Origin: Anaerococcus porci
GTDB lineage: Bacteria; Bacillota; Clostridia; Tissierellales; Peptoniphilaceae
NCBI RefSeq assembly: GCF_009696575.1
Contig: NZ_VULQ01000009.1
Span: forward strand, 1 to 64,000
DNA: 64,000 bases
Direction: 5' to 3'
The translations under genes and the position numbers were made by a program. Below the pieces are notes generated by a model. The model was not told where the DNA came from. It ran no database searches and was given only the letters and a program-made list of their open reading frames with translations. Of this stretch, positions 1 through 9,482 are shown in pieces. Positions within the stretch are counted from its first letter, which is position 1. Each line of letters starts with the position of its first letter.

Positions 1-24
1 AGTTCGTATAAAATTAAGATAAGC

Positions 25-44
25 TCCATTCCTATAGGAATGGA
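25..44. repeat. 20-bp perfect palindrome
   Basis: TCCATTCCTATAGGAATGGA reads identically on both strands. It lies just upstream of the tandem repeats, in DNA without a convincing reading frame. It could be a transcribed hairpin or a protein-binding site; no function is assigned. Confidence 0.6.
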
Positions 45-70
45 CAGATATTGATACATAAAAAATTGTA

Positions 71-186
71 TCAACCCTTACCCATTGATCAGGATTTAGG
101 TTGATACACAAAACTATTTACAGACCCATCAACCCTTACCCATTGATCAGGATTTAGGTTGATACACAAAACTATTTACAGACCCC
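71..186. repeat. Two tandem copies of a 58-bp unit
   Basis: Bases 71-128 are repeated almost exactly at 129-186; the last base differs. The first copy and its left flank contain the complementary arms TGTATCAACC (67-76) and GGTTGATACA (99-108), so each unit can fold. A further TTGATACATA lies at 51-60. Two contiguous copies without spacers are not a CRISPR array. No coding frame is evident in 1-337. Confidence 0.75.
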
Positions 187-220
187 AGGGTCTTGTTAGA
201 TATATTATTTTGAATAGCAA

Positions 221-260
221 AAAGGCTATGAGTTTGAATGCTCATAGCCTTTTATTTTTC
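221..260 (-). terminator. Strong hairpin terminator, probably bidirectional
   Basis: The 12-bp arms AAAGGCTATGAG (221-232) and CTCATAGCCTTT (241-252) enclose an 8-nt loop. T-rich DNA follows on both strands. It lies about 80 bases beyond the end of the HtrA-like gene and probably ends that transcript. It may also end a plus-strand transcript entering from the left. Confidence 0.8.
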
Positions 261-337
261 GACCTAAAGTTTCCTTATTAAGTTAATTAAGTTTTCATTC
301 TAATCCCTAATTCAGACAGCCTTTCTAGGAGTCTTTA

Positions 338-1564
338 TTAAGGTCTTAACCAATCTGGAAGTGTCTCTTGATTTTCTTCATTTTTCTCACTATTTTCTTT
401 GTCTTTAGGCTTTATTTCCTTATATTCATCAAGACTTGATGAATCCAAGGTGAACTTGAAGTCAATTTTTTCTTCTTTTCCTTTTCTAATAACAGAAATA
501 TTCGCACTATCTCCAACCCTATAGTTAAGTAAAATTTTCTTAAGTGATGACATATCCTTAACTTTTTTATCATCTATAGCAGTTATAATATCACCCTTTT
601 GGAAATAATCACTGGCGTTATCGGAAACTGATTGAATATATACACCTTCACTTCTCCCAACCTTTTTCTCATCAATATTGTTGGATTTAAGTAAAAGGTC
701 AAGATTTATACCAGTTATACCAAGATATACTGAGTTAAATTTACCAGTTTTCGAAATCTCATCTATAACAGTTTTTGCAAGATTAACAGGAATAGCAAAA
801 CCTATACCATCAGAATTACCTGCCTTTGCTGTATTTATTCCTATAAGTTCACCCTTATTGTTTAAAAGTGCACCACCTGAATTTCCTGAATTAATAGCTG
901 CATCGGTTTGCATCAATCCATCCATTTGGGCTCCATTTTGGAATGATACTGTTCTATTTAAACCTGATATTATGCCACTTGTAACTGTAGATTGGAGTTC
1001 AAGTCCTAGAGGATTTCCTATAGCAACTGACCTATCTCCTACCTTAACCTTATCACTATCTCCTAAGGCAATAGCCGGAAGATTATTCTCTTCAACTTTT
1101 ATAACAGCAAGATCAAGTGTGGTGTCATTCCAAATAAGCTTAGCTGGAAGAGTCTTATTGTTTGATAATAATACATTTATCTCACCAGCGTCGCCATCAT
1201 CTACAACATGAGAATTAGTTAAAATATAACCATCTTTAGTTACTATGGAACCTGAGCCTACTCCTTCAACATAACCTGTTTGAGGACCAAAAATAGTATT
1301 TTGTGTAGCCTTAGTCTTGGTTGTAATACCTACAACAGAATTTATAGATTTCTCGACTACTGCTCTTTCCATAGTCATATCATCACTAGGTGATATATTT
1401 ACAACACTTTCTTTTTCATTGCTATTATTACTCTTTATGGTATTATTGGAATTTTTAATAGAGCTACCTAAGAGTGTAAAAACTAAAAATCCACCCAAAA
1501 TAGCTCCTATAAGGCCTGATAAAAAATTAGAAAATCCACCAGAACCATTATATCTTTTTCTCAT
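338..1564 (-). CDS. htrA: HtrA/DegP-type membrane-anchored serine protease
   Basis: A 408-residue trypsin-like protease with a PDZ domain, expected to act at the outer face of the membrane on misfolded exported proteins. One hydrophobic segment (about residues 14-34) anchors the N terminus. A low-complexity Asn/Ser linker follows. The catalytic triad is visible as His119 (TNSHVVDDG), Asp151 (TTLDLAVIKV) and Ser229 (NSGNSGGALL). The PDZ domain spans about residues 285-370, and a charged tail ends in LPDWLRP. AGGAGG precedes the ATG. It is a single-gene unit with its own promoter and a downstream terminator. Assignment to the HtrA family is secure; which paralogue it represents is not. Confidence 0.93.
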   Translation of the reverse strand: MRKRYNGSGGFSNFLSGLIGAILGGFLVFTLLGSSIKNSNNTIKSNNSNEKESVVNISPSDDMTMERAVVEKSINSVVGITTKTKATQNTIFGPQTGYVEGVGSGSIVTKDGYILTNSHVVDDGDAGEINVLLSNNKTLPAKLIWNDTTLDLAVIKVEENNLPAIALGDSDKVKVGDRSVAIGNPLGLELQSTVTSGIISGLNRTVSFQNGAQMDGLMQTDAAINSGNSGGALLNNKGELIGINTAKAGNSDGIGFAIPVNLAKTVIDEISKTGKFNSVYLGITGINLDLLLKSNNIDEKKVGRSEGVYIQSVSDNASDYFQKGDIITAIDDKKVKDMSSLKKILLNYRVGDSANISVIRKGKEEKIDFKFTLDSSSLDEYKEIKPKDKENSEKNEENQETLPDWLRP

Positions 1565-1593
1565 ATTTCCTCCTTGTATTTAATTAAACTTTT

Positions 1594-1621
1594 ATTATAT
1601 TATGTTACAGAAAAATGTAAA
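1594..1621 (-). promoter_or_regulatory. Promoter of the HtrA-like gene
   Basis: On the minus strand TTTACA (1616-1621) is followed after 16 bases by TATAAT (1594-1599), about 30 bases upstream of the start codon. Confidence 0.6.
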
Positions 1622-1965
1622 TAATATGTTATAATATAAATCCATATTTAAAATTATATATAAATAAATATAATCATATCAGTATTATATTAGTTTTATA
1701 CCTATTTTCAAGTTCTACTTATTTTTTTAGTAACTAGATATTTTAAACAAGGCATCATATAATAAATAAAAAATTATAAACAAAAATAAGAAACTGAATT
1801 TAAATGATATTATCGAGTTTTTATTCTAAATATCTAAATGATTGTAAATATGTCTATGGCTTAATTTCATATATAATTTAGTGATATTAACATTCCAACA
1901 TATTGATTAGGTTAAGATAATTTGCATATCTAGAATTCATTGAAAAATATTTATAATTTTATATT
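1622..1965. other. A+T-rich intergenic region, nothing recognised
   Basis: About 340 bases between the htrA promoter and the hbd terminator. I see no plausible gene, RNA or repeat here. Confidence 0.5.
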
Positions 1966-2014
1966 TTACAAATAAAAGCATCGACAAAACCAATAATTAG
2001 TAATTGTCGATGCT
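1966..2014 (-). terminator. Terminator of the butyrate operon
   Basis: The 11-bp arms AGCATCGACAA (1977-1987) and TTGTCGATGCT (2004-2014) are followed on the minus strand by a T-rich tract. It lies just beyond the hbd stop codon. Confidence 0.85.
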
Positions 2015-2060
2015 CTAAGTAACTGCCATAAGCAAGATTCTTATACTATTTTATCTTATC

Positions 2061-2903
2061 TTATTTTGAATAGTCGTAGAATCCTTTACCAGTTTTTCTA
2101 CCTAAATCTCCAGCCCTTACCATTTGTCTTAATAATGGACTTGGACGATATTTGCTATCACCAAATTCATTAAATAATACTTCCATTATAGCAAGACATG
2201 TATCAAGTCCTATAAGATCGGCTAAAGCTAAAGGTCCCATTGGATGATTTGCTCCAAGTTGCATTCCCTTATCAATGTCTTCTACACTTGCAAGACCATC
2301 ATATAAAACTCCAATTCCCTCATTAATCATTGGAATAAGAAGTCTGTTTACAACAAATCCTGGTCCTTCTTTAACTTCAATAGGTTGTTTACCTAGTTCT
2401 TCTGCTAATTTAAAGATTTTTTCATTTGTATCATCACTTGTATGGAGTCCTCTAATAACTTCAACAAGCTTCATCACTGGTACTGGATTAAAGAAGTGCA
2501 TTCCAATGACATTTTCAGGTCTATTTGTAGATGCTGCTATATCTGTAATTGATAAAGATGATGTATTAGATGCAAGAATTGCTCCTTCTTTTACTACTTC
2601 ATCTAATTCTTTAAAAATATCTTTTTTAAGACTTGGGTTTTCTGTAGCTGCTTCGATAACTACATCACATTCAGCTAAGTCTTTGATATCTGTTGTATAA
2701 CTGATGTTTTTTAAAGCTTTTTCTTTTTCATCTTCGCTCATTCTTTCTTTAGAAACTTGTTTGCTATAGTCTTTTTCGATTCTAGCTTTTGCCTTTTCTA
2801 AGAATTCATCTTTGATATCTCTTACTACAACCTCATGGAATTTGGCACATACTTCAACAATGCCGCCTCCCATAATTCCTGAACCAATTACTCCGATTTT
2901 CAT
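2061..2903 (-). CDS. hbd: 3-hydroxybutyryl-CoA dehydrogenase
   Basis: A 280-residue enzyme reducing acetoacetyl-CoA to 3-hydroxybutyryl-CoA with NAD(P)H in butyrate formation. The N-terminal Rossmann motif GSGIMGGG binds the nucleotide. The family segment around [15 protein letters not shown] carries the catalytic His. The C-terminal helical dimerisation domain ends with [11 protein letters not shown]. Length and order match the clostridial Hbd family. It is the last gene of the minus-strand operon and is followed by a clear terminator. Thiolase and crotonase genes, often beside hbd in clostridia, are not in this window, so they must lie elsewhere or be replaced. Confidence 0.95.
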   Translation of the reverse strand: MKIGVIGSGIMGGGIVEVCAKFHEVVVRDIKDEFLEKAKARIEKDYSKQVSKERMSEDEKEKALKNISYTTDIKDLAECDVVIEAATENPSLKKDIFKELDEVVKEGAILASNTSSLSITDIAASTNRPENVIGMHFFNPVPVMKLVEVIRGLHTSDDTNEKIFKLAEELGKQPIEVKEGPGFVVNRLLIPMINEGIGVLYDGLASVEDIDKGMQLGANHPMGPLALADLIGLDTCLAIMEVLFNEFGDSKYRPSPLLRQMVRAGDLGRKTGKGFYDYSK

Positions 2904-3014
2904 ATTTGCTCCTTTTTTTAATTAAAGTTTCGATTTGTTTGTTAAATTAATAACTTATATTATTATTATAACATGACTTTATTATTTTGACAAGGTATAT
3001 TGATTTTTTTTTAA

Positions 3015-4352
3015 CTATTTGTTAGATTTTCTCCAAATCTTCATTTTTTCAGCTTCTTTTATAAGTTCATCTCTTACATCTGGGTGGGCAATTGATATCA
3101 ATTTTTCAGTTCTTTCCCATAAAGATTGTCCTTTAAGATTAACTATACCATATTCTGTAGCAACATAATGTGTATTTGCTCTTGTCCCTGTAGGTTGTGT
3201 TCCCAATTTTAAGGTTGGTACTATGTTTGAATGTCTCTTACCTTCCTTATCTACTCTTGATGAAAGAAGTGTTACAAATGATTTACCTCCCTTAGAATTA
3301 TATGCCCCAAGCATAAAATCTAAAGCTCCACCTGAGCCTGAGATATGTTTAGTTCCAGAACTTTCAGCTGAAACCATACCATTAAGATCAATTTCTAGAG
3401 CTGAATTTATTGACATAAAATTATCTAAAGCAGATATTTGTTTCATTCCATTACAGTAATCAACTGGGGCTGCCATTAATTCTTCATTATTGTCTATATA
3501 ATCATATAATTCTTGGCTACCTGCAGCAAAGGCATAAACTTGCCTACCCCTATCGATGTTTTTCTTATTACCTGTTATAATTCCAGCTTTTGATAATTCA
3601 ACAAAACTATCTACATACATTTCAGTATGTACTCCTAAATCTTTAAGATCAGACTTAGCTATTTCATTTCCTATAGCTGTTGGAAGACCTCCTATACCAA
3701 TTTGAAGTGTTGCTCCATCCACTAATTCATCTACTACAAATTTTGCAACCTTTTTATCAAGTTCATTAGGTGTTGGTTGAGGTATTGTTTTCATAGCTGG
3801 GTTTGAGCCTTCTATTATATAATCAACATCTTTTATATTTATATAATTTTCAAAACCACCTAGTCCTCTTGGTACATTTTTATTTACTTCAACTATGACT
3901 ACATCTGAGTTTTCTATAGCTGCATGTAAATGTGATGCTGAAATACCAAAGTTGAAATTTCCATGATCATCTATTGGTGTTGCTTGAGTTATAAAGACAT
4001 TTGATTTTCTTATAGATGTTCTATAATAATTTGGAAGTTCTGAGTATTTTATTGGTGCATAAAAAGCACGTCCTGCATTTACTAATTTTCTTAAAATACC
4101 AAGTGAATGCCATGAATTATAAACAAAGTGTTCATTGTTTGGATCAGCATCAAATATTTTGAACTGTTCGAGTTCTACTCCTGCTCTGACAACGATATCA
4201 TTTAGATTTGTAATTTCCTTTGCAAAGGCTTCATCAAAATCATGTGGTGTAATAACACCCCAAGAATAATCTACAACATCCCCATCCTTAACAAGCTTAG
4301 CAGCGTCTTCAGCACTAATTAGCTTTTCTTTATATTGTTTACTAAAATCCAT
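3015..4352 (-). CDS. Butyryl-CoA:acetate / 4-hydroxybutyrate CoA-transferase family
   Basis: A 445-residue cytosolic CoA-transferase, probably moving CoA from butyryl-CoA to acetate. GVHTEMYVD places the likely catalytic Glu at residue 244, the position known from the 4-hydroxybutyrate CoA-transferase family. The C-terminal [15 protein letters not shown] motif is also typical. The start at 4352 is chosen because TAGGAGGAG lies 5 bases upstream. A frame-compatible ATG at 4400 falls inside a hairpin and would add 16 atypical residues. It lies between etfA and hbd in the butyrate operon. Substrate preference (butyryl, 4-hydroxybutyryl or propionyl) cannot be settled from sequence alone. Confidence 0.88.
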   Translation of the reverse strand: MDFSKQYKEKLISAEDAAKLVKDGDVVDYSWGVITPHDFDEAFAKEITNLNDIVVRAGVELEQFKIFDADPNNEHFVYNSWHSLGILRKLVNAGRAFYAPIKYSELPNYYRTSIRKSNVFITQATPIDDHGNFNFGISASHLHAAIENSDVVIVEVNKNVPRGLGGFENYINIKDVDYIIEGSNPAMKTIPQPTPNELDKKVAKFVVDELVDGATLQIGIGGLPTAIGNEIAKSDLKDLGVHTEMYVDSFVELSKAGIITGNKKNIDRGRQVYAFAAGSQELYDYIDNNEELMAAPVDYCNGMKQISALDNFMSINSALEIDLNGMVSAESSGTKHISGSGGALDFMLGAYNSKGGKSFVTLLSSRVDKEGKRHSNIVPTLKLGTQPTGTRANTHYVATEYGIVNLKGQSLWERTEKLISIAHPDVRDELIKEAEKMKIWRKSNK

Positions 4353-4380
4353 CTTACTCCTCCTAATCTTAATAAAATTT

Positions 4381-4404
4381 AAGGATGAGATTGATCTCAT
4401 CCTT
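4381..4404 (-). promoter_or_regulatory. Intercistronic hairpin between etfA and the CoA-transferase gene
   Basis: A perfect 10-bp stem, AAGGATGAGA (4381-4390) with TCTCATCCTT (4395-4404), has a TTGA loop. Only a weak T-containing tract follows on the minus strand. It could be a partial terminator or an RNA-stability element that lowers expression of the two distal genes. Confidence 0.6.
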
Positions 4405-4460
4405 AATCATTTGAGATACCCTTAAAGATATACCCATTATTGAAAAAAATATTTAATTAT

Positions 4461-5465
4461 TTATTGAGCTTTTCTTTTATTAATTGCTTCTGTAAGTTTT
4501 GGAACTACTTCGAATAAATCCCCTACTATACCATAATCAGCTCTTGCAAAAATAGGAGCTTCTGGGTCTTTATTAATAGCAATTACAGTATCAGCAGCAT
4601 TAATTCCAGCCAAGTGTTGGATAGCTCCAGATATACCTACAGCTATATATATTCTAGGTCCTACAGTTTTACCTGATTGTCCTACTTGGTGAGAGTGTGA
4701 AATCCAACCAGCATCTACTGCAGCACGGCTTGAGCCAACTGTACCACCTAATGCATCAGCTAAGTCTTTGATTATTGAGAAATTTTTAGGATCTCCTAAT
4801 CCACGACCTCCAGAAACTATAAATTCAGCTCCTACTAAGTCTACTTCTTCTCCTTCTTCTCTAGGAATAAAATCAAGTATTTTAGTTCTTACTTCCCCAT
4901 CAAATGTTATATCTTCATCTATAATATCAATTTCATCTTTTGCACCAACAGCCTCTTTTTTAAATACTCCTGGTCTTACTGTACCCATTTGTGGTCTATG
5001 TTCAGGACATAAAATCATAGCCATAAGGTTACCACCAAAGGCAGGTCTTGTCCATCTTACATCCTTTGTTTCTGTATCTATATCAAGTTCTGTACAGTCT
5101 GCTGTAAGACCTGTATGAAGTCTTGCTGCTATTCTTGGTCCTAAATCTCTTCCTAGGTTTGTAGCTCCAATTAAAATAATATTAGGATTATGTTTTTTAA
5201 CTAATTTTTCAATTGCATCTGTGTAAACTTCTGTATTATAATCTTTATAAACTTCATTATCAATTGTGATAATTCCGTCTACACCATATTCTTTAACTTC
5301 TTCTTTTGCCTTATCAACACCAGAACCAATTATAACTGCATAAAGTTTTTCGCCTATAGCATCAGCCATTCTTCTTCCTGGATTCATAAGTTCAAGGCCT
5401 ACATTTACAGCCTTTCCTTCTTGATTTGTTTCAACAATTACCCAAAGATTTTTGTTATCTGACAT
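4461..5465 (-). CDS. etfA: Electron transfer flavoprotein alpha subunit
   Basis: A 334-residue EtfA that carries FAD and pairs with EtfB to move electrons to or from acyl-CoA dehydrogenase. The C-terminal FAD domain shows GGRGLGDPKNF, SRAAVDAGWISHSHQVGQSG and KDPEAPIFARADYGIVGD, all diagnostic of the family. An N-terminal alpha/beta domain precedes it. It starts 12 bases after etfB and has a good ribosome site. With butyryl-CoA dehydrogenase it may form the clostridial electron-bifurcating complex (crotonyl-CoA plus ferredoxin reduced by NADH); this is inferred from gene context and not read from residues. Confidence 0.95.
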   Translation of the reverse strand: MSDNKNLWVIVETNQEGKAVNVGLELMNPGRRMADAIGEKLYAVIIGSGVDKAKEEVKEYGVDGIITIDNEVYKDYNTEVYTDAIEKLVKKHNPNIILIGATNLGRDLGPRIAARLHTGLTADCTELDIDTETKDVRWTRPAFGGNLMAMILCPEHRPQMGTVRPGVFKKEAVGAKDEIDIIDEDITFDGEVRTKILDFIPREEGEEVDLVGAEFIVSGGRGLGDPKNFSIIKDLADALGGTVGSSRAAVDAGWISHSHQVGQSGKTVGPRIYIAVGISGAIQHLAGINAADTVIAINKDPEAPIFARADYGIVGDLFEVVPKLTEAINKRKAQ

Positions 5466-5477
5466 TTCTAAATCCTC

Positions 5478-6290
5478 CTAAATAAGTTTTGCATCTGCAA
5501 GAGCATTTACTAACTTATCTACAGAATCACTAGCATTTTCTTCATTGAAGATTTCTCCTGCTTTATTTTGTTCAGGTGTATAAGATTTCTTAACTCTTGT
5601 TGGTGAACCATTAAGACCTATTGCTGTTTCATCAATATTTTCTTTAAGATCTTCAAAAGTAATTTCTTCTATTGTAGCTTTTTTAGCCTTCATTTTGTTT
5701 TTGATTTTAGGATATCTAAGCTCTTCATCTCCGTATTTAGTAAATGTTACTAAAGCTGGCATTTTGACTTGAAGATTTCTTGCTCCACCTTCAACTTCTT
5801 GTAAAACTTTAATACCTTCGTCATTAACTTCTGCAGTATAGCCATAAGTTACTTGTGGAAGATCTAAATGTTCAGCAATTTCAGGTCCTACTTGAGCTGT
5901 ATCACCATCTATGGCTTGGAGACCACAGAAGATTAAATCATAGTCACCTTCTCTTTTAGCTACTTCCTTTAAAGCTTCAGATATAATATAACTTGTAGCA
6001 AGTGTATCAGAGCCACCAAATTTTCTATCTGTAACTAAGTAAGCCTTATCAGCCCCAACAGCTAATGTATCTCTTAACATTGATTCTGCTTGATTAGGTC
6101 CCATAGATACAACAACTATCTTAACATTTTCAGGATCTTTATCCTTTATTCTCAATGCTTGTTCTAGTGCAAAAGCATCATAAGTATTTAGAATACTTGG
6201 CACACCCTTTCTAATTAATGTGTTAGTTTCAGGATTAATTTTTATCTCATTAGTATCTGGAACTTGTTTAGCACATACAAAAATATTCAT
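5478..6290 (-). CDS. etfB: Electron transfer flavoprotein beta subunit
   Basis: A 270-residue partner of EtfA. The start MNIFVCAKQVPDTNEI is typical, and DLIFCGLQAIDGDTAQVGP is the EtfB family signature. In bifurcating Etf proteins this subunit holds the second FAD and the NADH site. It lies between bcd and etfA with short gaps, so it is almost certainly co-transcribed. Length is normal and no lesions are visible. Confidence 0.95.
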   Translation of the reverse strand: MNIFVCAKQVPDTNEIKINPETNTLIRKGVPSILNTYDAFALEQALRIKDKDPENVKIVVVSMGPNQAESMLRDTLAVGADKAYLVTDRKFGGSDTLATSYIISEALKEVAKREGDYDLIFCGLQAIDGDTAQVGPEIAEHLDLPQVTYGYTAEVNDEGIKVLQEVEGGARNLQVKMPALVTFTKYGDEELRYPKIKNKMKAKKATIEEITFEDLKENIDETAIGLNGSPTRVKKSYTPEQNKAGEIFNEENASDSVDKLVNALADAKLI

Positions 6291-6325
6291 TTCATTCCCC
6301 CTAATTTAAAATTCAGTGTAATCTA

Positions 6326-7462
6326 TTATCTTAAAAGTGCTCCTGATACTACCATCAGCATAACTTCTGAAGTACCTTCATAGATTTCTGTAATTTTGGC
6401 ATCTCTCATCATTCTTTCAACATCATATTCCTTGATATATCCATATCCACCAAGAATTTGAACTGCTCTATTAGCTACAAATGATGCTGTTCTAGATGCT
6501 TTAAGTTTTGCTGCAGCAGCTGCTACTGTATAGCTTTCTCCAGCATCTTTTAACTTAGCTGCATTATAAACTAAGTTTCTTGCTGCTTCTATTTCAATAG
6601 CCATTTCAGCTAATTTAAATTGTGTATTTTGGAATTTTGCTAAAGGACGTCCAAATTGTTCTCTTTCTTTAGAATATTGAACAGCTTTTTCTAAAGCACC
6701 TTCTGCTATTCCTAAAGCTTGAGCTGCTATACCAATTCTTCCACCATCAAGAGTAGCCATAGCTATCTTAAATCCTTTACCAAGCTCTCCTAGTAAATTT
6801 TCTTTTGGTATTCTGCAATCTTGAAAGATTAATTCCCTTGTAGATGAACCATTGATTCCCATTTTGTTTTCTAAAGTACCAAAGTCAAATCCCTTTGTTC
6901 CTTTTTCAACTATGAACGCAGAAATTCCTCTAGTTCCTTGTTCCTTATCTGTCATAGCAAATATTACATAAACATCGGCATATCCACCATTTGTTATAAA
7001 TATTTTTGTTCCATTTAATACATATTCATCACCATCAAGCTTTGCAACTGTTTGTTGTCCTGATGCATCAGTACCTGCATTAGGTTCTGTAAGACCAAAT
7101 GCACCTAATTTTTCTCCACTTGCAAGTGGTGCAAGATATTTTTTCTTTTGTTCATCATTTGCAAATTTATTAATGCAATCTGCACATAATGATGTGTGAG
7201 CAGAAAGGATTACACCTGTTGAAGCACAATATTTTGAAATTTCTTCAACTGCTAATATATATGTAAGTGTATCTGCACCTTGTCCACCATATTCTTCATC
7301 GAATGGTATACCAAAGAAACCTAATTCTTGCATTTTTTTAATGGTTTCTTCTGGAAACATATGTTCTTCGTCAACTTTTTGTGCTAATGGTTTTACTTCT
7401 GCTTCAGCGAAGCTATGAAACATCTCTCTCATTTCTTCATATTCTTCTGATAATTTATACAT
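6326..7462 (-). CDS. bcd: Short-chain (butyryl-CoA) acyl-CoA dehydrogenase
   Basis: A 378-residue FAD enzyme interconverting crotonyl-CoA and butyryl-CoA with EtfAB as electron partner. The signature GAFGLTEPNAGTDA and the C-terminal ILGGYGYIKEYDVERMMRDA are present. The catalytic base is Glu362 in IYEGTSEV, the position used by short-chain enzymes. AGGAGA precedes the ATG. It is the first gene of the operon behind a strong promoter. The butyryl assignment rests on the neighbouring hbd, etf and CoA-transferase genes; the sequence alone shows a short-chain acyl-CoA dehydrogenase. Confidence 0.93.
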   Translation of the reverse strand: MYKLSEEYEEMREMFHSFAEAEVKPLAQKVDEEHMFPEETIKKMQELGFFGIPFDEEYGGQGADTLTYILAVEEISKYCASTGVILSAHTSLCADCINKFANDEQKKKYLAPLASGEKLGAFGLTEPNAGTDASGQQTVAKLDGDEYVLNGTKIFITNGGYADVYVIFAMTDKEQGTRGISAFIVEKGTKGFDFGTLENKMGINGSSTRELIFQDCRIPKENLLGELGKGFKIAMATLDGGRIGIAAQALGIAEGALEKAVQYSKEREQFGRPLAKFQNTQFKLAEMAIEIEAARNLVYNAAKLKDAGESYTVAAAAAKLKASRTASFVANRAVQILGGYGYIKEYDVERMMRDAKITEIYEGTSEVMLMVVSGALLR

Positions 7463-7544
7463 GTTTTCTCCTAAATAATTTTCCTTATTTTGCGTTCAGT
7501 ATCAAGAAAGCAATCTCTAGAAACATTTTAATACTCATGTTATT

Positions 7545-7573
7545 ATATTAACAATCGTAACCAAGCTTGTCAA
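7545..7573 (-). promoter_or_regulatory. Promoter of the butyrate operon
   Basis: On the minus strand TTGACA (7568-7573) is followed after 17 bases by TAATAT (7545-7550), about 80 bases upstream of bcd. Confidence 0.65.
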
Positions 7574-7911
7574 GTCTAAAAGCTAAAATTTTATCAAGTT
7601 TTTTAGAAATGACTTGAATTTACTGTATTTTTTTTAACTAACATTACGTCATAGATAGCTAAATCCAAAACCCAATTCATTATTATGATATCATAAATAC
7701 CTTATCAGTCAAATTATTATCAAATATATAAAAATCAATCTGAAAATGTTTTATATATTATTTTATTATTTGCTATTATTTTATTAGATTACTTTAGAGT
7801 TTTCTAAAAATTTTACCTTTTATAATTAAGAAAAATAACATTGTTTATCTATATTTGCCCATGTAATATATTTCTTTATTTTCCTAACATTTAGTACAAT
7901 TATGTAAAAAC
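7574..7911. other. Divergent intergenic region, nothing else recognised
   Basis: A+T-rich DNA between the two divergent promoters. No coding frame, RNA or clear operator was seen. Confidence 0.5.
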
Positions 7912-7940
7912 TTTAATTTTATTTTATCAAGTGTTATAAT
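7912..7940 (+). promoter_or_regulatory. Probable promoter of the GlcD-type dehydrogenase
   Basis: TATAAT at 7935-7940 lies about 40 bases before the ATG, with a weak -35 (TTTAAT, 7912-7917) 17 bases upstream. TAGGAGGATTT precedes the start codon. Confidence 0.5.
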
Positions 7941-7982
7941 CAGTATACAAAATTTACATATCTATATTAGGTAGGAGGATTT

Positions 7983-9407
7983 ATGGATTATAACAAAATC
8001 AATGACAATATTATTGAAAAAATTAAAAGTGCAGTCAAAGGAGCAGTTTATGTTGGAGATGAAGTTAACGAAGACTTCTTTCATGATGAGATGCCAATAT
8101 ATGGAGAAGGTATTCCCGAGTGTCTAGTTGATGCTACTTGCAAAGAGGATGTAGCAAATATTATGAAAATCTGTAATGAAGAAAAAATACCTGTCATTGC
8201 AAGAGGTGCTGGAACTGGTCTTACAGGAGCAGGCGTGGCAATTAAAAATGGCATCATGATTAATATGCAATCTATGAATAAAATTCTAGAATTTGATGAA
8301 GAAAATATGATTGTAAGGGTAGAACCAGGCGTTTTACTTAATGATTTAGCTAAAGCTTGTCTTGATAAGGGCTATCTTTATCCACCAGATCCAGGTGAAA
8401 AATTTGCTACCTTAGGTGGGAATGTTTCTTTGAATGCTGGAGGAATGCGTGCAGTAAAATATGGTACAACCAGAGATTATGTAAGAAAAATGGAAGTTGT
8501 TCTTCCAACAGGAGAAATTACAGAATTTGGATCTATTGTTTCAAAATCATCTACCGGATATTCTTTGAAAGATTTAATGGTAGGAAGCGAAGGTACACTT
8601 GCCATAATTACAGAATTAACCTTAAAAATTGTACCAAATCCAAAATATATTGTTAGCTTAATTGTGCCTTTTGAAAGCTTAAACAATTGTATCTCTACCG
8701 TTCCAAAGCTATTCCAAAACAACCTAAATCCACAAGCTATTGAATTTATGGAAAGAGATATAATTATAGCTAGCGAAAAATACATAGGAAAGGAAACTTT
8801 TCCTAAAAAACTTGATAGTATTGATGTTGGAGCCTATCTTCTTATAAGCTTTGATGGTGATGATGAAGATTTAATCGATAATACTCTAGAGCAAGCCGCA
8901 GAAATTCTAATCAAAAATGGAGCGATAGATGTCTTAGTCGCAGATACTCCAAACTCTATAAAAGATGCATGGGCTGCAAGGAATTCTTTTTTGGAAGCTA
9001 TTGAAAGCCAATACAAACTATTAGATGAGTGTGATGTTGTAGTTCCTGTTACAAAAATTGCTGATTATATTAACTTTGTCAATAAGGAGAGCAAATCTTA
9101 TATCTTTGATGTTAAGTCATTTGGTCATGCTGGTGATGGGAACCTTCATATATATACTCTTTCAAATGAAGTTGATAAGATTAAGCAATTTAAAGAAGAA
9201 GTTGACAAATTCATGTCTATAATATATGAAAAAGCCTATGAAATGGGTGGTAAAATTTCTGGAGAACATGGTATAGGTTTTGGAAAGAAAAAATATCTTA
9301 AAAATTTTGAAGGTGACGTTAATATTAGACTTATGAGAGCTATAAAAAAAGCTTTTGATCCAAATATGATTCTAAATCCTGATAAAGTAATAGCTATATC
9401 AGAATGA
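7983..9407 (+). CDS. GlcD-type FAD-linked lactate/glycolate dehydrogenase
   Basis: A 474-residue FAD oxidoreductase of the GlcD / D-lactate dehydrogenase family that oxidises a 2-hydroxy acid. The N-terminal FAD-binding domain includes ARGAGTGLTGAG, LGGNVSLNAGGMRAVKYG and MVGSEGTLAIITE. The C-terminal FAD-oxidase domain has SFGHAGDGNLH and GGKISGEHGIG. It is transcribed divergently from bcd-etfBA. In acetogens a related LctD works with its own EtfAB; here the nearest EtfAB genes belong to the butyrate operon, so a shared electron route is a reasonable inference. No lactate permease is adjacent. Whether the substrate is D-lactate, L-lactate, glycolate or 2-hydroxyglutarate is not resolved. Confidence 0.88.
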   Translation: MDYNKINDNIIEKIKSAVKGAVYVGDEVNEDFFHDEMPIYGEGIPECLVDATCKEDVANIMKICNEEKIPVIARGAGTGLTGAGVAIKNGIMINMQSMNKILEFDEENMIVRVEPGVLLNDLAKACLDKGYLYPPDPGEKFATLGGNVSLNAGGMRAVKYGTTRDYVRKMEVVLPTGEITEFGSIVSKSSTGYSLKDLMVGSEGTLAIITELTLKIVPNPKYIVSLIVPFESLNNCISTVPKLFQNNLNPQAIEFMERDIIIASEKYIGKETFPKKLDSIDVGAYLLISFDGDDEDLIDNTLEQAAEILIKNGAIDVLVADTPNSIKDAWAARNSFLEAIESQYKLLDECDVVVPVTKIADYINFVNKESKSYIFDVKSFGHAGDGNLHIYTLSNEVDKIKQFKEEVDKFMSIIYEKAYEMGGKISGEHGIGFGKKKYLKNFEGDVNIRLMRAIKKAFDPNMILNPDKVIAISE

Positions 9408-9482
9408 TTACCGATAGATAATTAAGAGAGTTCGCATTTTTACACATATAACTTTCTAAGATATATATAAGTATAAATATAT

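Noticed and set aside
71-186. CRISPR array
   Set aside because: Only two contiguous copies, no spacers and no cas genes.
4353-4400. Longer N terminus for the CoA-transferase
   Set aside because: The extra ATG lies in a hairpin, has no ribosome site, and AGGAGG stands before the ATG at 4352.
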